Below are positions 18,192-25,721 of a DNA stretch of 64,000 nucleotides, piece by piece. Each line of letters starts with the position of its first letter. Within the stretch, counting starts at the first letter, position 1. This stretch comes from HGM04593 sp045588485 (GTDB lineage Bacteria; Bacteroidota; Bacteroidia; Bacteroidales; Bacteroidaceae), in NCBI GenBank assembly GCA_045588485.1, contig JAZNEI010000031.1:1-64000 (forward strand), given 5' to 3'. Under the pieces are notes generated by a model, which searched no databases, had not been told where the DNA came from, and saw only the letters and a program-made list of their open reading frames with translations. The translations under genes and the position numbers were made by a program.

Positions 18192-18866
18192 TTACTTTTG
18201 TGGTGTTCCAAATATGTCGGAGCCGATGCGTACGTGTGTACTGCCCTCTTTGACGGCTATCAGGTAGTCGTCGCTCATGCCGGCCGATAGTATATCGAAG
18301 TTATTATTGTCGGCGAAATGTTTGGCACGTATCTCTTCGAAAAGCTCTTTTACTGTGTGGAACTCCTTTTGAATCAGCTGCACATCATCGGTATTGCTGC
18401 CCATACACATAAGTCCACGTATCTTAATGTGTGTTAGTGAGCGCCACTCTCCTGCATCAAGCATTGTACGGCACTCTTCGGGGGTGAAACCAAATTTTGT
18501 CTCTTCTTGGGCAATATGTATCTGTAAAAGACAGTTTATGGTGCGTCCTACTTTAGCACCCTGTTTGTCTACCTCTTGCAGCAGGCGCAGCGAGTCTATA
18601 CTATGTATAAGGTATATGTATGGTGCTATGTATTTTATTTTGTTGCTTTGCAGATGTCCTATGAAGTGCCAGTATATGTCGTTTGGGAGCATCTGCTGTT
18701 TTATACGCAGGTCTTGCGCTTTACTCTCGCCAAAATGACGTTGTCCCACACTATATGCCTTCTCTATTGCTTCAACAGGGTGATATTTGGATACAGCTAT
18801 AAGTGTTACCCCGTTGGGCAGGGTAGCACTTATACGCTCTATATTGCTTTTTATATCTGCTTGCAT
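18192..18866 (-). CDS. YggS/PROSC-family pyridoxal phosphate homeostasis protein
   Basis: 224 residues. The PLP-binding lysine lies in TLIAVSKYHPVEAI (K27), and the family motifs HFGESKAQDL, WHFIGHLQSNKIKY and LSAGMSDDYLIAVKEGSTHVRIGSDIFG all appear in order. The family (YggS, YlmE, PROSC) is a single-domain fold-type III PLP barrel that buffers pyridoxal phosphate and has no known catalytic turnover. It lies 16 bases downstream of the DUF4494 gene on the same strand and is probably co-transcribed with it. Confidence 0.93.
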   Translation of the reverse strand: MQADIKSNIERISATLPNGVTLIAVSKYHPVEAIEKAYSVGQRHFGESKAQDLRIKQQMLPNDIYWHFIGHLQSNKIKYIAPYIYLIHSIDSLRLLQEVDKQGAKVGRTINCLLQIHIAQEETKFGFTPEECRTMLDAGEWRSLTHIKIRGLMCMGSNTDDVQLIQKEFHTVKELFEEIRAKHFADNNNFDILSAGMSDDYLIAVKEGSTHVRIGSDIFGTPQK

Positions 18867-18882
18867 CGTTTAGGAAAATAGC

Positions 18883-19323
18883 TTAAACAGCCTCGTAGGG
18901 GAAGATATCTACTATGCTGCTCTCGTTTACGGCCGCAAGGTCGTAGTTCATGATTGAGTCTTCCATGTGTTTGGTAAGGTTCTTGACGGCTCCCGACACA
19001 TCTTCAGCCTTTACCAAAATAATGGCAGAGGTCTTTTTCTCCTTTGCGCTAACCTCGTCGATGGTTACCATTACTATTTTGCACTTGAACCATTTGTCGG
19101 CATTTTCCTCGGTGCTATCGACTAGTTCATTGTATTTTGTACGTTCCATCTTCATAATATCGAATGTGCCTGTGACCATAGGCTGAATCTCCATTGTAAG
19201 ACGTTTCTCAACCTCGGTAAAAGTAAATCCTTGTGTCAGATATACTTCACTGACTTTTGTGTTAAGTCCTTTCTCGCCTGCACGCTCGTATGTTACTTTA
19301 CATTCAAACCAACTGAGTGTCAT
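18883..19323 (-). CDS. DUF4494 family protein
   Basis: 146 residues beginning MTLSWFECKVTYERAGEKG. The alternating beta pattern with two similar ECKV/KCKI strands (WFECKVTYE and WFKCKIVMVTIDE) is typical of the DUF4494 family, found mainly in Bacteroidetes. The function of this family is unknown to me. No signal peptide or membrane segment is visible, so it is probably cytoplasmic. It is the first gene of a two-gene unit with yggS. A possible -7 box lies at 19385-19392. Confidence 0.75.
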   Translation of the reverse strand: MTLSWFECKVTYERAGEKGLNTKVSEVYLTQGFTFTEVEKRLTMEIQPMVTGTFDIMKMERTKYNELVDSTEENADKWFKCKIVMVTIDEVSAKEKKTSAIILVKAEDVSGAVKNLTKHMEDSIMNYDLAAVNESSIVDIFPYEAV

Positions 19324-19384
19324 ATTTGTTTTGCTTATATTATATTATTAATGTTTTAAAATGTCATTCTATGATAAATTGTCG

Positions 19385-19392
19385 CAAAAATA
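19385..19392 (-). promoter_or_regulatory. Possible -7 box for DUF4494-yggS
   Basis: On the minus strand this reads TATTTTTG, matching TAnnTTTG, 62 bases upstream of the DUF4494 start. A TTTG at 19409-19412 is only 16 bases away, shorter than the usual spacer. The rest of 19324-19572 is AT-rich with nothing else recognised. Confidence 0.35.
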
Positions 19393-19572
19393 ACGATATA
19401 AATTAAAACAAATTTCATTATAAGATTTTTTTTATAAGAAATTTAGAATCTGTTTGAATATTGTTAAAGAATGCCCGAGATTTTTTGTTTCTTTTTTTAT
19501 CTTATTAAATAAAGGGAACTAGGTATATCGTATTGCATTTTAGTTTATAAATTTGATTTTTGTTATTGTATT

Positions 19573-19604
19573 TTTGGATATGTATGTAAAAATGTTTAAT
19601 TTTG
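19573..19604 (+). promoter_or_regulatory. Promoter of the wecG-like transcript
   Basis: TTTG at 19573-19576 and TAATTTTG at 19597-19604 with a 20-base spacer match the Bacteroidales consensus exactly. It lies about 235 bases before the first coding start, so the transcript begins with a long leader. Confidence 0.8.
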
Positions 19605-19841
19605 CGGACTTTGTTAAAATATCGGGAAAAGATGTTGAGCCATTCTGCAATTCAACGAAACCCGAGGGGACAAGGCCCGTTGTGCCGATGGACTAAGGCT
19701 AAGAATGTATTAGGTTAGAAACCTAAAACCTCTTTAAGTGATGGCCTTACAAGGTATTATGATTGGATAAAGTCATAAATAGAGAAGAAATAATAATATA
19801 GTAAGAACCTTTTATAAAGGACCCGTAGAGCCAACAGAACA
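19605..19841 (+). ncRNA. Long structured leader RNA before the wecG-like gene
   Basis: No coding frame is apparent in the about 235 bases between the promoter and the glycosyltransferase start. Several short stems can be drawn: TCGGG 19622-19626 with CCCGA 19661-19665, enclosing GTTGA 19634-19638 with TCAAC 19652-19656; TAAGGC 19694-19699 with GCCTTA 19744-19749, enclosing TTAGGTT/AACCTAA (19710-19726); and CCTTT/AAAGG (19808-19820). It could be a regulatory leader or a separate small RNA. It does not match the tmRNA, RNase P or SRP RNA motifs that I know. No poly-T terminator was found inside it. Confidence 0.4.
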
Positions 19842-20597
19842 ATGATAGAATACTTTGGTATAAAGTTTGTATTTGAACATCATAAAGTTGATGAGATTAT
19901 TGAACGCTGTATTCGCGAGAATAAAGTGGGATATGTCTGTGCACTCGATGGAAATAATTTCGCTACAGCACAACGCTCTTCGGAACATTTGACAGTTATT
20001 AATAACTCTATTGTAAATGAATGCGATAGTACTTGGTTGCCAATAATAATAAACTGTATGTATGGTACACATTATAAAAATTATTGTGCTACCGATCTTT
20101 TTTTCAAGTTTATAAAAAAACGTAAATATAAGCAGTTCTTTTTGGGCTCTTCGCGCGAGGTACTTGATGGATTAAAGAAAGAGATGATAAAACTAGATCC
20201 GGCTATTGCTGATATGCGCTTTGAGGAACTTCCTTTTTGTAATGTGGATGAATTTGATTATGAGGGCATTGCAAAGATGATAAATGATGATGCTCCCGAT
20301 ATTTTGTGGGTCTCTTTGGGAGCGCCCAAGCAGGAACAATTTATGTATCGTCTGAAGCCATATCTAAAGCGTGGGGTAATGTTGGGCATTGGTGCGATAT
20401 TCAATTTTTACAGTGGTCTTGACTCTGTTCCTAAAAGAGCACCTCGTTGGATGGTTAAGATGGGGCTGGAATGGTTGCATAGAGTTTTTGTAGAACCTAA
20501 AAAGCAGTCCAAAAGAATATTGCTTATCTTGAATGAGTTTCCAAAAGCTTTCAAGAAAGAACTGAAGAGAAAAAGGTTGAAAGCTGCTTCGAAATAA
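19842..20597 (+). CDS. WecG/TagA/CpsF-family glycosyltransferase (GT26)
   Basis: 251 residues. The family motifs are present: an acidic DGNNFATA segment near residue 37, WVSLGAPKQEQF near 157 and the C-terminal RAPRWMVKMGLEWLHRVFVEP near 200. The usual VGAxFDFxxG segment reads IGAIFNFYSG. WecG/TagA enzymes add N-acetylmannosaminuronate or N-acetylmannosamine to a lipid-linked disaccharide at the inner face of the membrane. In Bacteroidales such genes often end surface polysaccharide operons. Here it stands alone, flanked by unrelated genes, behind a long structured leader and before a terminator. The exact sugar is not predictable. Confidence 0.85.
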   Translation: MIEYFGIKFVFEHHKVDEIIERCIRENKVGYVCALDGNNFATAQRSSEHLTVINNSIVNECDSTWLPIIINCMYGTHYKNYCATDLFFKFIKKRKYKQFFLGSSREVLDGLKKEMIKLDPAIADMRFEELPFCNVDEFDYEGIAKMINDDAPDILWVSLGAPKQEQFMYRLKPYLKRGVMLGIGAIFNFYSGLDSVPKRAPRWMVKMGLEWLHRVFVEPKKQSKRILLILNEFPKAFKKELKRKRLKAASK

Positions 20598-20612
20598 AGC
20601 ATAATACGCACT

Positions 20613-20647
20613 ATCATAACGATTGTGCGTATTTTTTGTATTGATAA
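20613..20647 (+). terminator. Intrinsic terminator of the wecG-like gene
   Basis: A stem AATACGCAC (20613-20621) / GTGCGTATT (20635-20643) followed by six T residues, 15 bases after the stop codon. Confidence 0.85.
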
Positions 20648-20668
20648 GATACTCTCCTTGTATGTAGG

Positions 20669-21958
20669 CTATAGTGTTATGCTTGGCATTGTACGGTTGT
20701 ATCTGCGACGCAGCTTAGGGCTGCTTCTGTGATGGTAGAAGATTTCTCGATAGAAACGGTACTCTCGTTCGAGTCGGCTGAGAAGTGTATTGCAGTACTC
20801 ATCCCAATTAACAATCGGATTACGGGCTATCCCACTGTTCATTGCAGCTTTGGCCACGGCAACCGATACTTCTGTTGCCAGACGACGGTCGTTGGGTAGT
20901 GGTAGAAGATACTCCCGGCTGTAACGGTGCTCTCCTTTGTACATCTTTTGCAACGATGCAGGAACCGGACGCTGTGCCAATTGTGCTATTGCCTTAGCTG
21001 CGGCAAAGAGCATAGTGTCGTTTATGGATGTTGCATACGTGTCGAGTGCTGCTCGGAAAATATATGGGAAAGCAATGACATCATTTATAGTATTGCGAGT
21101 ATTCTCGTTGCAGGTGACAATTATGGCATCGGAACGTATTCCTTTTGCTTTATCAGGCTCTGTATCAATAGAGACATCGGAGAGAAGTATGACGATGGGG
21201 TCGTGAGACATGGCCGAGAGGTCGTTTCCTGTTATTATGTTCTCTTTTGAAACAGCAATGAATATATCTCTGTTCTTAATTGCATTTGATAAGAGTGACT
21301 CCTTTTTATTCTCTAAAATTGTTATGTTTTCTTGCTTTATACCTATTTGAAGCAGCATTTCTGTTATAGCAGACTCGTTGCTGTTAAGGAGAACTTTTAT
21401 CTCTTCGCTTTTCTTACAGGCAAATTCCATTGCATTCATTATGGCTGCCGCGCAACATACAGCTTTGCCGCATCTGTTATCGTTGATGATTGGTATATCT
21501 AATAGGCCACGTAACTTTCTTTCGATATAGTAACATTGCGGTGCTTCTATGCTCGAGAGGTCTATCGCACCAAAGGTAGGAGCCATTGAGTGTATTATCT
21601 CAATAAGTCTGTCGCTGTTCTCTTCGGCAATCTCAATGTCGAATGCGTCAATGTCGGCATAAATCTTAAAGAGCATGCTTCGTCCCTCTAAAAGAGGCTT
21701 GGCTGCCATGGCACCTTTTGCCTTGGTATCCGAAATATTGCTGCCATTGCCGATAATGCCAACCAGATTACCTTTGTTGGTGTATTTGTATGCATTCCAA
21801 CGGTTGTGGCTTATCCCCTCGGCTGCAAATACTGCGCCGGGCGAATAGGCAAGTGCAAGTTCCTCGGGTGTACGTACAGGTTTTGTGGGTATAATTTCAG
21901 TTTTACCCGAGCGCCCTTCGGAATGATATTTAAGCGCATCCTTATTTTTCTGTTGCAT
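20669..21958 (-). CDS. Degenerate malic-enzyme-like protein, probably non-catalytic
   Basis: 429 residues from the ATG at 21958, whose start region (ALKYHSEGRSG, TKPVRTPEELALAYSPG) aligns with NAD(P)-malic enzymes. The catalytic lysine region AMAAKPLLEGR and YADIDAFDIEI are kept. The metal ligands are lost: the usual ED pair before IKAPEC is SS (residues 135-136), and HDDQHGT reads NDNRCGK (159-165). The dinucleotide-binding glycine motif is replaced by NSNESAI (from about residue 192). The C-terminal phosphotransacetylase domain found in many bacterial malic enzymes is absent. It is therefore likely to be a paralogue that has lost malate oxidation and may serve another, possibly regulatory, role. 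The frame is intact, so it is not an obvious pseudogene. A longer start at 21994 lies upstream of the -7 box and is not preferred. Confidence 0.75.
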   Translation of the reverse strand: MQQKNKDALKYHSEGRSGKTEIIPTKPVRTPEELALAYSPGAVFAAEGISHNRWNAYKYTNKGNLVGIIGNGSNISDTKAKGAMAAKPLLEGRSMLFKIYADIDAFDIEIAEENSDRLIEIIHSMAPTFGAIDLSSIEAPQCYYIERKLRGLLDIPIINDNRCGKAVCCAAAIMNAMEFACKKSEEIKVLLNSNESAITEMLLQIGIKQENITILENKKESLLSNAIKNRDIFIAVSKENIITGNDLSAMSHDPIVILLSDVSIDTEPDKAKGIRSDAIIVTCNENTRNTINDVIAFPYIFRAALDTYATSINDTMLFAAAKAIAQLAQRPVPASLQKMYKGEHRYSREYLLPLPNDRRLATEVSVAVAKAAMNSGIARNPIVNWDEYCNTLLSRLEREYRFYREIFYHHRSSPKLRRRYNRTMPSITL

Positions 21959-21978
21959 ATATGCTCTTTTTTTTATAA

Positions 21979-21986
21979 CAAACATA
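21979..21986 (-). promoter_or_regulatory. Possible -7 box for the malic-enzyme-like gene
   Basis: On the minus strand this reads TATGTTTG, matching TAnnTTTG, 20 bases upstream of the ATG at 21958. This supports that start over the upstream ATG at 21994. No clear -33 box was found. Confidence 0.45.
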
Positions 21987-21994
21987 TTGGGCAT

Positions 21995-22002
21995 TATCTT
22001 TG
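21995..22002 (+). promoter_or_regulatory. Possible -7 box for the nitroreductase operon
   Basis: TATCTTTG matches the -7 consensus, about 115 bases upstream of the nitroreductase ATG at 22116. A poly-T stretch stands where the -33 box would be. It lies nine bases from the opposing -7 box at 21979-21986, making a tight divergent promoter pair. Confidence 0.45.
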
Positions 22003-22115
22003 TTCTCGATAACGAAATTACTTACAAAAAGTGTTTCTTCGCTTATTTTGTATGGCTTCACGTTTTGTCTGTCTGTGAGAATATTATATCTTCGCGGTTG
22101 AAAAAACTCTTTTGT

Positions 22116-22652
22116 ATGGAAAATTTTCTTGAATTGCTTAAAAATAGACGTAGTTGCCGTCGTTTCACCGACGAGCCTGTAGATAAAGAGGCTGTAGCCA
22201 ATATAATGCGTGCAGCACTTATGTCTCCATCGGGACACCGTATCAACCCTTGGGAATTTATTCTTGTAGAGGATAAGGATGTGTTGCGGGCGCTCTCGGT
22301 GAGCAAAGCAGCCGGCGCACAACTGCTCGAAGGGGCGGCAATGGCGGTTGTAGTCGTTGCCGATACAACTAAAAGCGATGTTTGGATAGAGGACTGTTCT
22401 ATCGCCACAATACTTATGCAGCTTGCTGCCGAGGAGCAGGGATTAGGTAGCTGTTGGGTGCAGATTCGTTTGCGTAGTGATGCCGAAGGCAATCCTGCCG
22501 ATGAGAATGTGAAATCTCTTTTAGGACTGCCGCCTCACTATGCTGTACTCTCTATTTTGGCTGTGGGACATAAGGAACGTGAATCGAAGCCTTTCGATGA
22601 GGAAAAAATGCAGTGGGAGAAGGTGTATGTCGGAAAGTACGGTGAACAATAA
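22116..22652 (+). CDS. Nitroreductase-family flavoprotein
   Basis: 178 residues from the ATG at 22116 (MENFLELLKNRRSCRRF). Earlier in-frame starts would begin inside the promoter region. The FMN-binding pattern of the nitroreductase family is present: RRSCRRFTDEPV at the start, MSPSGHRINPWEF near residue 39, and the AAEEQGLGSCWVQIR segment in the second half. These enzymes use FMN and NAD(P)H to reduce nitro groups, quinones or flavins, and the natural substrate is not evident. It overlaps the following gene by 26 bases and heads a nitroreductase-DUF2520-kdsC-maf unit. Confidence 0.88.
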   Translation: MENFLELLKNRRSCRRFTDEPVDKEAVANIMRAALMSPSGHRINPWEFILVEDKDVLRALSVSKAAGAQLLEGAAMAVVVVADTTKSDVWIEDCSIATILMQLAAEEQGLGSCWVQIRLRSDAEGNPADENVKSLLGLPPHYAVLSILAVGHKERESKPFDEEKMQWEKVYVGKYGEQ

Positions 22653-23412
22653 CTCGGTTCTTCTTATAGGTGCAGGAAATCTGGCAACCTCTTTGGGCAT
22701 TGCATTAAAAAGGGCAGGGGTAAATGTCGTCGGAGTGTGGAGTCGCACCACTGAGTCGGCTCGTACGCTTGGTGAGCGTTTGGACACTCTGTATACTTGC
22801 GATATGAATTTTCTGCCACAGGCCGATGTGGTGATAGTATCTGTTGCCGATGAAGCGCTGCCACAGGTGCTTCCGTCGGTAGCACCACTTTTTCCTTCTT
22901 CTCTGATAGCACATACGGCAGGCAGTATATCCATAGATGCTTTGCGCGAGGCAGGGTGCATACGCTATGGGGTATTCTATCCGATGCAGACGTTCAGCCG
23001 TTTGCGAGTTGTCGATTTTTCTACAGTCTCGACCTTTGTCGAGGGATGCGATGAAGAGGCGCTCGAGACTCTTCGTTCCATTGCCGTGGCTCTTGGCGGA
23101 AGAGTCTATGATGCAACAAGTGAACAGCGTCGTTTTCTGCATCTGGCAGCTGTTTTTGCTTGTAATTTCCCTAATGCGTTGTATGCAATGTCGGCCGAAT
23201 TACTAAGACGTAACGGGCTGCCTTTTGAGGCAATGTTGCCTCTTATCGATGAGACGGCTGCAAAAGTACATACTCTTCACCCTAAGGACGCACAGACCGG
23301 ACCGGCACGCAGGGGGGATGAGGCTGTGATGCAGTCGCAACGTGCTTTGCTCGATGATGAGCTGCTGGCTGTTTATGATATGTTGAGTGATTATATTCTA
23401 AAAAACCGATAA
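22627..23412 (+). CDS. Rossmann-like and DUF2520 domain protein
   Basis: 261 residues from the ATG at 22627, which lies 26 bases inside the nitroreductase gene. The N-terminal Rossmann fold has GAGNLATSLG (about 15-24) for NAD(P) binding. A middle region, IRYGVFYPMQTFS, and a helical C-terminal DUF2520 domain with HLAAVFACNFPNALY and LHPKDAQTGPARRGD follow. The architecture resembles ProC or 6-phosphogluconate dehydrogenase-like reductases. Substrate and reaction are not known. Placement immediately before kdsC and maf recurs in Bacteroidetes genomes, to my knowledge. Confidence 0.82.
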   Translation: MSESTVNNNSVLLIGAGNLATSLGIALKRAGVNVVGVWSRTTESARTLGERLDTLYTCDMNFLPQADVVIVSVADEALPQVLPSVAPLFPSSLIAHTAGSISIDALREAGCIRYGVFYPMQTFSRLRVVDFSTVSTFVEGCDEEALETLRSIAVALGGRVYDATSEQRRFLHLAAVFACNFPNALYAMSAELLRRNGLPFEAMLPLIDETAAKVHTLHPKDAQTGPARRGDEAVMQSQRALLDDELLAVYDMLSDYILKNR

Positions 23413-23426
23413 AACTGAATTTGATT

Positions 23427-23945
23427 ATGATAAATTACGATTTAAAGAAGATTAAAGCGCTTGTTTTTGATGTTGACGGCGTGTTAAGCCGCGAGACAAT
23501 ATCTATGTATCCCAACGGCGAGCCTATGCGCACGGTTAATATTAAGGATGGTTATGCTCTGCAGTTAGCAGTAAAGGCCGGATTTCACGTTGCCATAATA
23601 ACAGGTGCACGCACCGAGGCAGTAAGAGTACGCTATCAGGGACTTGGAATAAAAGATGTTTATATCGGAGCATCTATAAAAAGAGACTGTTTTGAGGAAT
23701 TACTTACTATGTATGAACTTACCCCCGAGGAGGTTATGTACATGGGCGATGATATCCCCGATTATGAGGTGATGCAGATGTGCGGTCTGCCTTGCTGTCC
23801 TGCCGATGCAGCACATGAAATTAAGGAACTGTCGAAATATATCTCTCCCATAAATGGTGGTGAGGGTTGTGGACGCGATGTGATTGAGCAGATTATGGCA
23901 GCTCAGGGTAAATGGATGGACGAGGCAAACGCTTTTGGCTGGTAA
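23427..23945 (+). CDS. kdsC: 3-deoxy-D-manno-octulosonate 8-phosphate phosphatase (KdsC-type HAD)
   Basis: 172 residues from the ATG at 23427 (a TTG two codons earlier is less likely). It is a C0-type HAD phosphatase: nucleophile motif VFDVDGVLS, the motif II region AIITGARTEAV, motif III lysine in GASIKRD and motif IV YMGDDIPDYEVM. Lack of a cap domain and the length of about 170 residues are typical of KdsC, which acts as a tetramer to remove phosphate from Kdo-8-P in lipopolysaccharide core synthesis. The partner enzyme KdsD is encoded at 40070-41017 in this window. It is followed after three bases by maf. Confidence 0.9.
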   Translation: MINYDLKKIKALVFDVDGVLSRETISMYPNGEPMRTVNIKDGYALQLAVKAGFHVAIITGARTEAVRVRYQGLGIKDVYIGASIKRDCFEELLTMYELTPEEVMYMGDDIPDYEVMQMCGLPCCPADAAHEIKELSKYISPINGGEGCGRDVIEQIMAAQGKWMDEANAFGW

Positions 23946-23948
23946 ACT

Positions 23949-24542
23949 ATGCTTGACAATATTAAGAATTATAGGATTATTCTTGCATCGGCATCGCCCC
24001 GCAGACGCGAATTGCTTGCCGGACTCGACCTCGAATTTGTAGTAAAGAGTCTGCCCGATGTCGATGAATCGTTTCCCGAGACTCTTGCAGGTGGCGAGAT
24101 TCCTCTTTATATATCAAAGAAAAAGGCCGATGCATATCGTCCCTTTATGGCAGATGACGAACTTGTTATTACCGCCGATACTATAGTATGGCTCGATGGC
24201 AAGGCACTTGGCAAGCCTGTTGATGAGGCCGATGCTCGTCGTATGCTGCATAATATGTCGGGAAAGACTCATGCGGTGTTTACCGGAGTTACAATAACCA
24301 CAAAAAACGAACAACGTAGTTTTGTGGCGCAGTCGAATGTAAGTTTTGCGTCTCTGACCGATGATGAGGCTGATTACTATATTCAAAAGTATAAACCTAT
24401 GGATAAGGCAGGGGCATACGGCGCTCAGGAGTGGATAGGCTACATTGGAATGGAGAATATCGAGGGCTCCTATTTTAATGTCATGGGACTGCCGGTACAG
24501 CGTCTGTATAGCGAGCTAAAGAAGATAAAATACATGAAATAG
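23949..24542 (+). CDS. maf: Maf-type nucleotide pyrophosphatase
   Basis: 197 residues. The signature SASPRRRELLAGL lies near the N-terminus, and the conserved ITADTIVWLDGKALGKP, MSGKTHAVFTGVTI and DKAGAYGAQEW motifs follow. Proteins of this type (YhdE-like) hydrolyse dTTP, UTP or modified nucleotides and have been linked to septum control. It ends the nitroreductase-DUF2520-kdsC-maf unit. No clear terminator was seen before the his operon promoter at 24603. Confidence 0.92.
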   Translation: MLDNIKNYRIILASASPRRRELLAGLDLEFVVKSLPDVDESFPETLAGGEIPLYISKKKADAYRPFMADDELVITADTIVWLDGKALGKPVDEADARRMLHNMSGKTHAVFTGVTITTKNEQRSFVAQSNVSFASLTDDEADYYIQKYKPMDKAGAYGAQEWIGYIGMENIEGSYFNVMGLPVQRLYSELKKIKYMK

Positions 24543-24602
24543 TGGTAGTTGCTTTCAAAAAGTAGGTAATTTGGGGCGTTTTAATAAAAAATGTTCTAAA
24601 AA

Positions 24603-24635
24603 TTTGCTTGTTTAATGAAAAAAAGAATATATTTG
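24603..24635 (+). promoter_or_regulatory. Promoter of the histidine operon
   Basis: TTTG at 24603-24606 and TATATTTG at 24628-24635 with a 21-base spacer fit the Bacteroidales consensus. The expected transcription start is about 24642, which gives a 228-base leader before hisG holding the leader peptide and terminator. Confidence 0.8.
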
Positions 24636-24695
24636 CAGCGCGAGGGTAAAGATACTCTTGCGTTGCAAATTGTTTTATAAATATAATTAGTGAGA

Positions 24696-24755
24696 ATGAG
24701 ATTTTTACAGTTGCATAGCAGTCATCACCATCTTTCATTTATTGTGAAGGGTTGA
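24696..24755 (+). CDS. Histidine-rich leader peptide of the his operon
   Basis: A 19-codon frame, ATG 24696 to TGA 24753-24755, encodes MRFLQLHSSHHHLSFIVKG with four histidines, three of them consecutive at codons 10-12. It lies about 54 bases after the predicted transcription start and 31 bases before an intrinsic terminator in front of hisG. This is the arrangement of a translation-coupled attenuator: when charged histidine tRNA is scarce, the ribosome stalls at the His codons and the downstream terminator does not form. The peptide itself probably has no function. The assignment is from sequence arrangement, with no experimental evidence. Confidence 0.8.
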   Translation: MRFLQLHSSHHHLSFIVKG

Positions 24756-24785
24756 TGCTGTGTATCTGTACAAAGTAGTTTATAG

Positions 24786-24826
24786 ACGGAAGCCGGCCCG
24801 ATAGGAGTGGTTTCCGTTATTTTTTT
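24786..24826 (+). terminator. Attenuator terminator of the his operon
   Basis: The stem ACGGAAGCC (24786-24794) / GGTTTCCGT (24809-24817) has nine pairs including one G-T, and is followed by TAT and a run of seven T residues. It lies between the leader peptide and hisG. A possible competing pair is GGGTTG (24749-24754) with CGGCCC (24794-24799), 18 bases after the last His codon. That antiterminator is weak and inferred. Confidence 0.8.
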
Positions 24827-24836
24827 AAAAAATCAA

Positions 24837-24855
24837 ACAGTTTTTCGGAAACTGT
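24837..24855 (+). promoter_or_regulatory. Hairpin just upstream of hisG
   Basis: ACAGTTT / AAACTGT with a five-base loop ends 14 bases before the hisG ATG. It could affect translation initiation of hisG or be part of the attenuator. Its role is unknown. Confidence 0.45.
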
Positions 24856-24869
24856 ATAAACAAAAATAT

Positions 24870-25721
24870 ATGCTTAGAATTGCCATACAGACAAAAGGTC
24901 GTCTGAATGAACAGAGTGTAGAACTCTTGCGCGAGGCAGGAGTGATGATAAAGGAAGAGAAACGCAAGTTCCTGATGCGTGCATCGAACTTTCCCGTTGA
25001 GATTCTCTTTTTGCGTGACGATGATATTCCGCAGACTGTGGCTATGGGTGCTGCCGACCTTGGAATAGTAGGATATAACGAGGTTGCAGAGCGAGGATAT
25101 GATGTCGAAATATTGCAGAAACTGGGATTCGGTGGTTGTCGAATATCGCTTGCTGTACCTAAGAGTGTACAATATGACGGACTCGACTATTTCAACGGTA
25201 AGCGCATTGCAACCTCTTATCCCAATGTGTTACAACACTTTTTCGACGAGAAGGGAATAGAGGCAAAGATTCATACTATAACAGGCTCGGTAGAGATTGC
25301 TCCTGCTGCCGGCCTTGCCGATGCGATATTCGATATTGTCTCCTCGGGTGGTACGCTTATTAGCAACGGTCTTGTCGAGGTTGAACAAGTTCTACATTCC
25401 GAAGCGGTTCTTATAGGCACTCCGCAATTATGCGAAGAGAAGATGAATGTGGTGCGACAGCTTATGTCGCGTTTCGACTCGGTTCAGAAGGGGTACGGAA
25501 AGAAATATCTGGTGCTTAATCTCCCTTCATCTGCTCTGGACGAGGCTGTAAAGATTCTGCCTGCAATGCGCAGCCCCACTGTCATTCCTCTTGCACAGAG
25601 TGGGTGGTGCTCGTTGCAGACAGTTGTCGATGAAAAAGAACTTTGGGATATAATAGAGAGGTTAAAGGCGATAGGTGCCGAGGGTATTCTTGTCCTTTCA
25701 CTCGAAAAAATAGTATTATAA
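24870..25721 (+). CDS. hisG: ATP phosphoribosyltransferase, long form
   Basis: 283 residues from the ATG at 24870 (MLRIAIQTKGRLNEQSVELL). A GTG at 24807 in the same frame would place the start inside the attenuator stem and add an implausible N-terminus. HisG joins ATP and PRPP in the first step of histidine synthesis and is feedback-inhibited by histidine. Features include the GAADLGIVGYNE segment and the PRPP loop DIVSSGGTLISNGL. The C-terminal 75 residues form the ACT-like regulatory domain of the long, HisZ-independent form. Its stop shares a base with the hisD start (TAATG). Confidence 0.95.
   Translation: MLRIAIQTKGRLNEQSVELLREAGVMIKEEKRKFLMRASNFPVEILFLRDDDIPQTVAMGAADLGIVGYNEVAERGYDVEILQKLGFGGCRISLAVPKSVQYDGLDYFNGKRIATSYPNVLQHFFDEKGIEAKIHTITGSVEIAPAAGLADAIFDIVSSGGTLISNGLVEVEQVLHSEAVLIGTPQLCEEKMNVVRQLMSRFDSVQKGYGKKYLVLNLPSSALDEAVKILPAMRSPTVIPLAQSGWCSLQTVVDEKELWDIIERLKAIGAEGILVLSLEKIVL

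Noticed and set aside
19605..19841. tmRNA, RNase P or SRP RNA in the leader before the wecG-like gene
   Set aside because: None of the core motifs of these RNAs was seen. The region is reported only as a structured leader.
24807..24869. Upstream GTG start for hisG adding 21 residues
   Set aside because: It would begin inside the attenuator stem and T run. The ATG at 24870 gives the standard HisG N-terminus and length.
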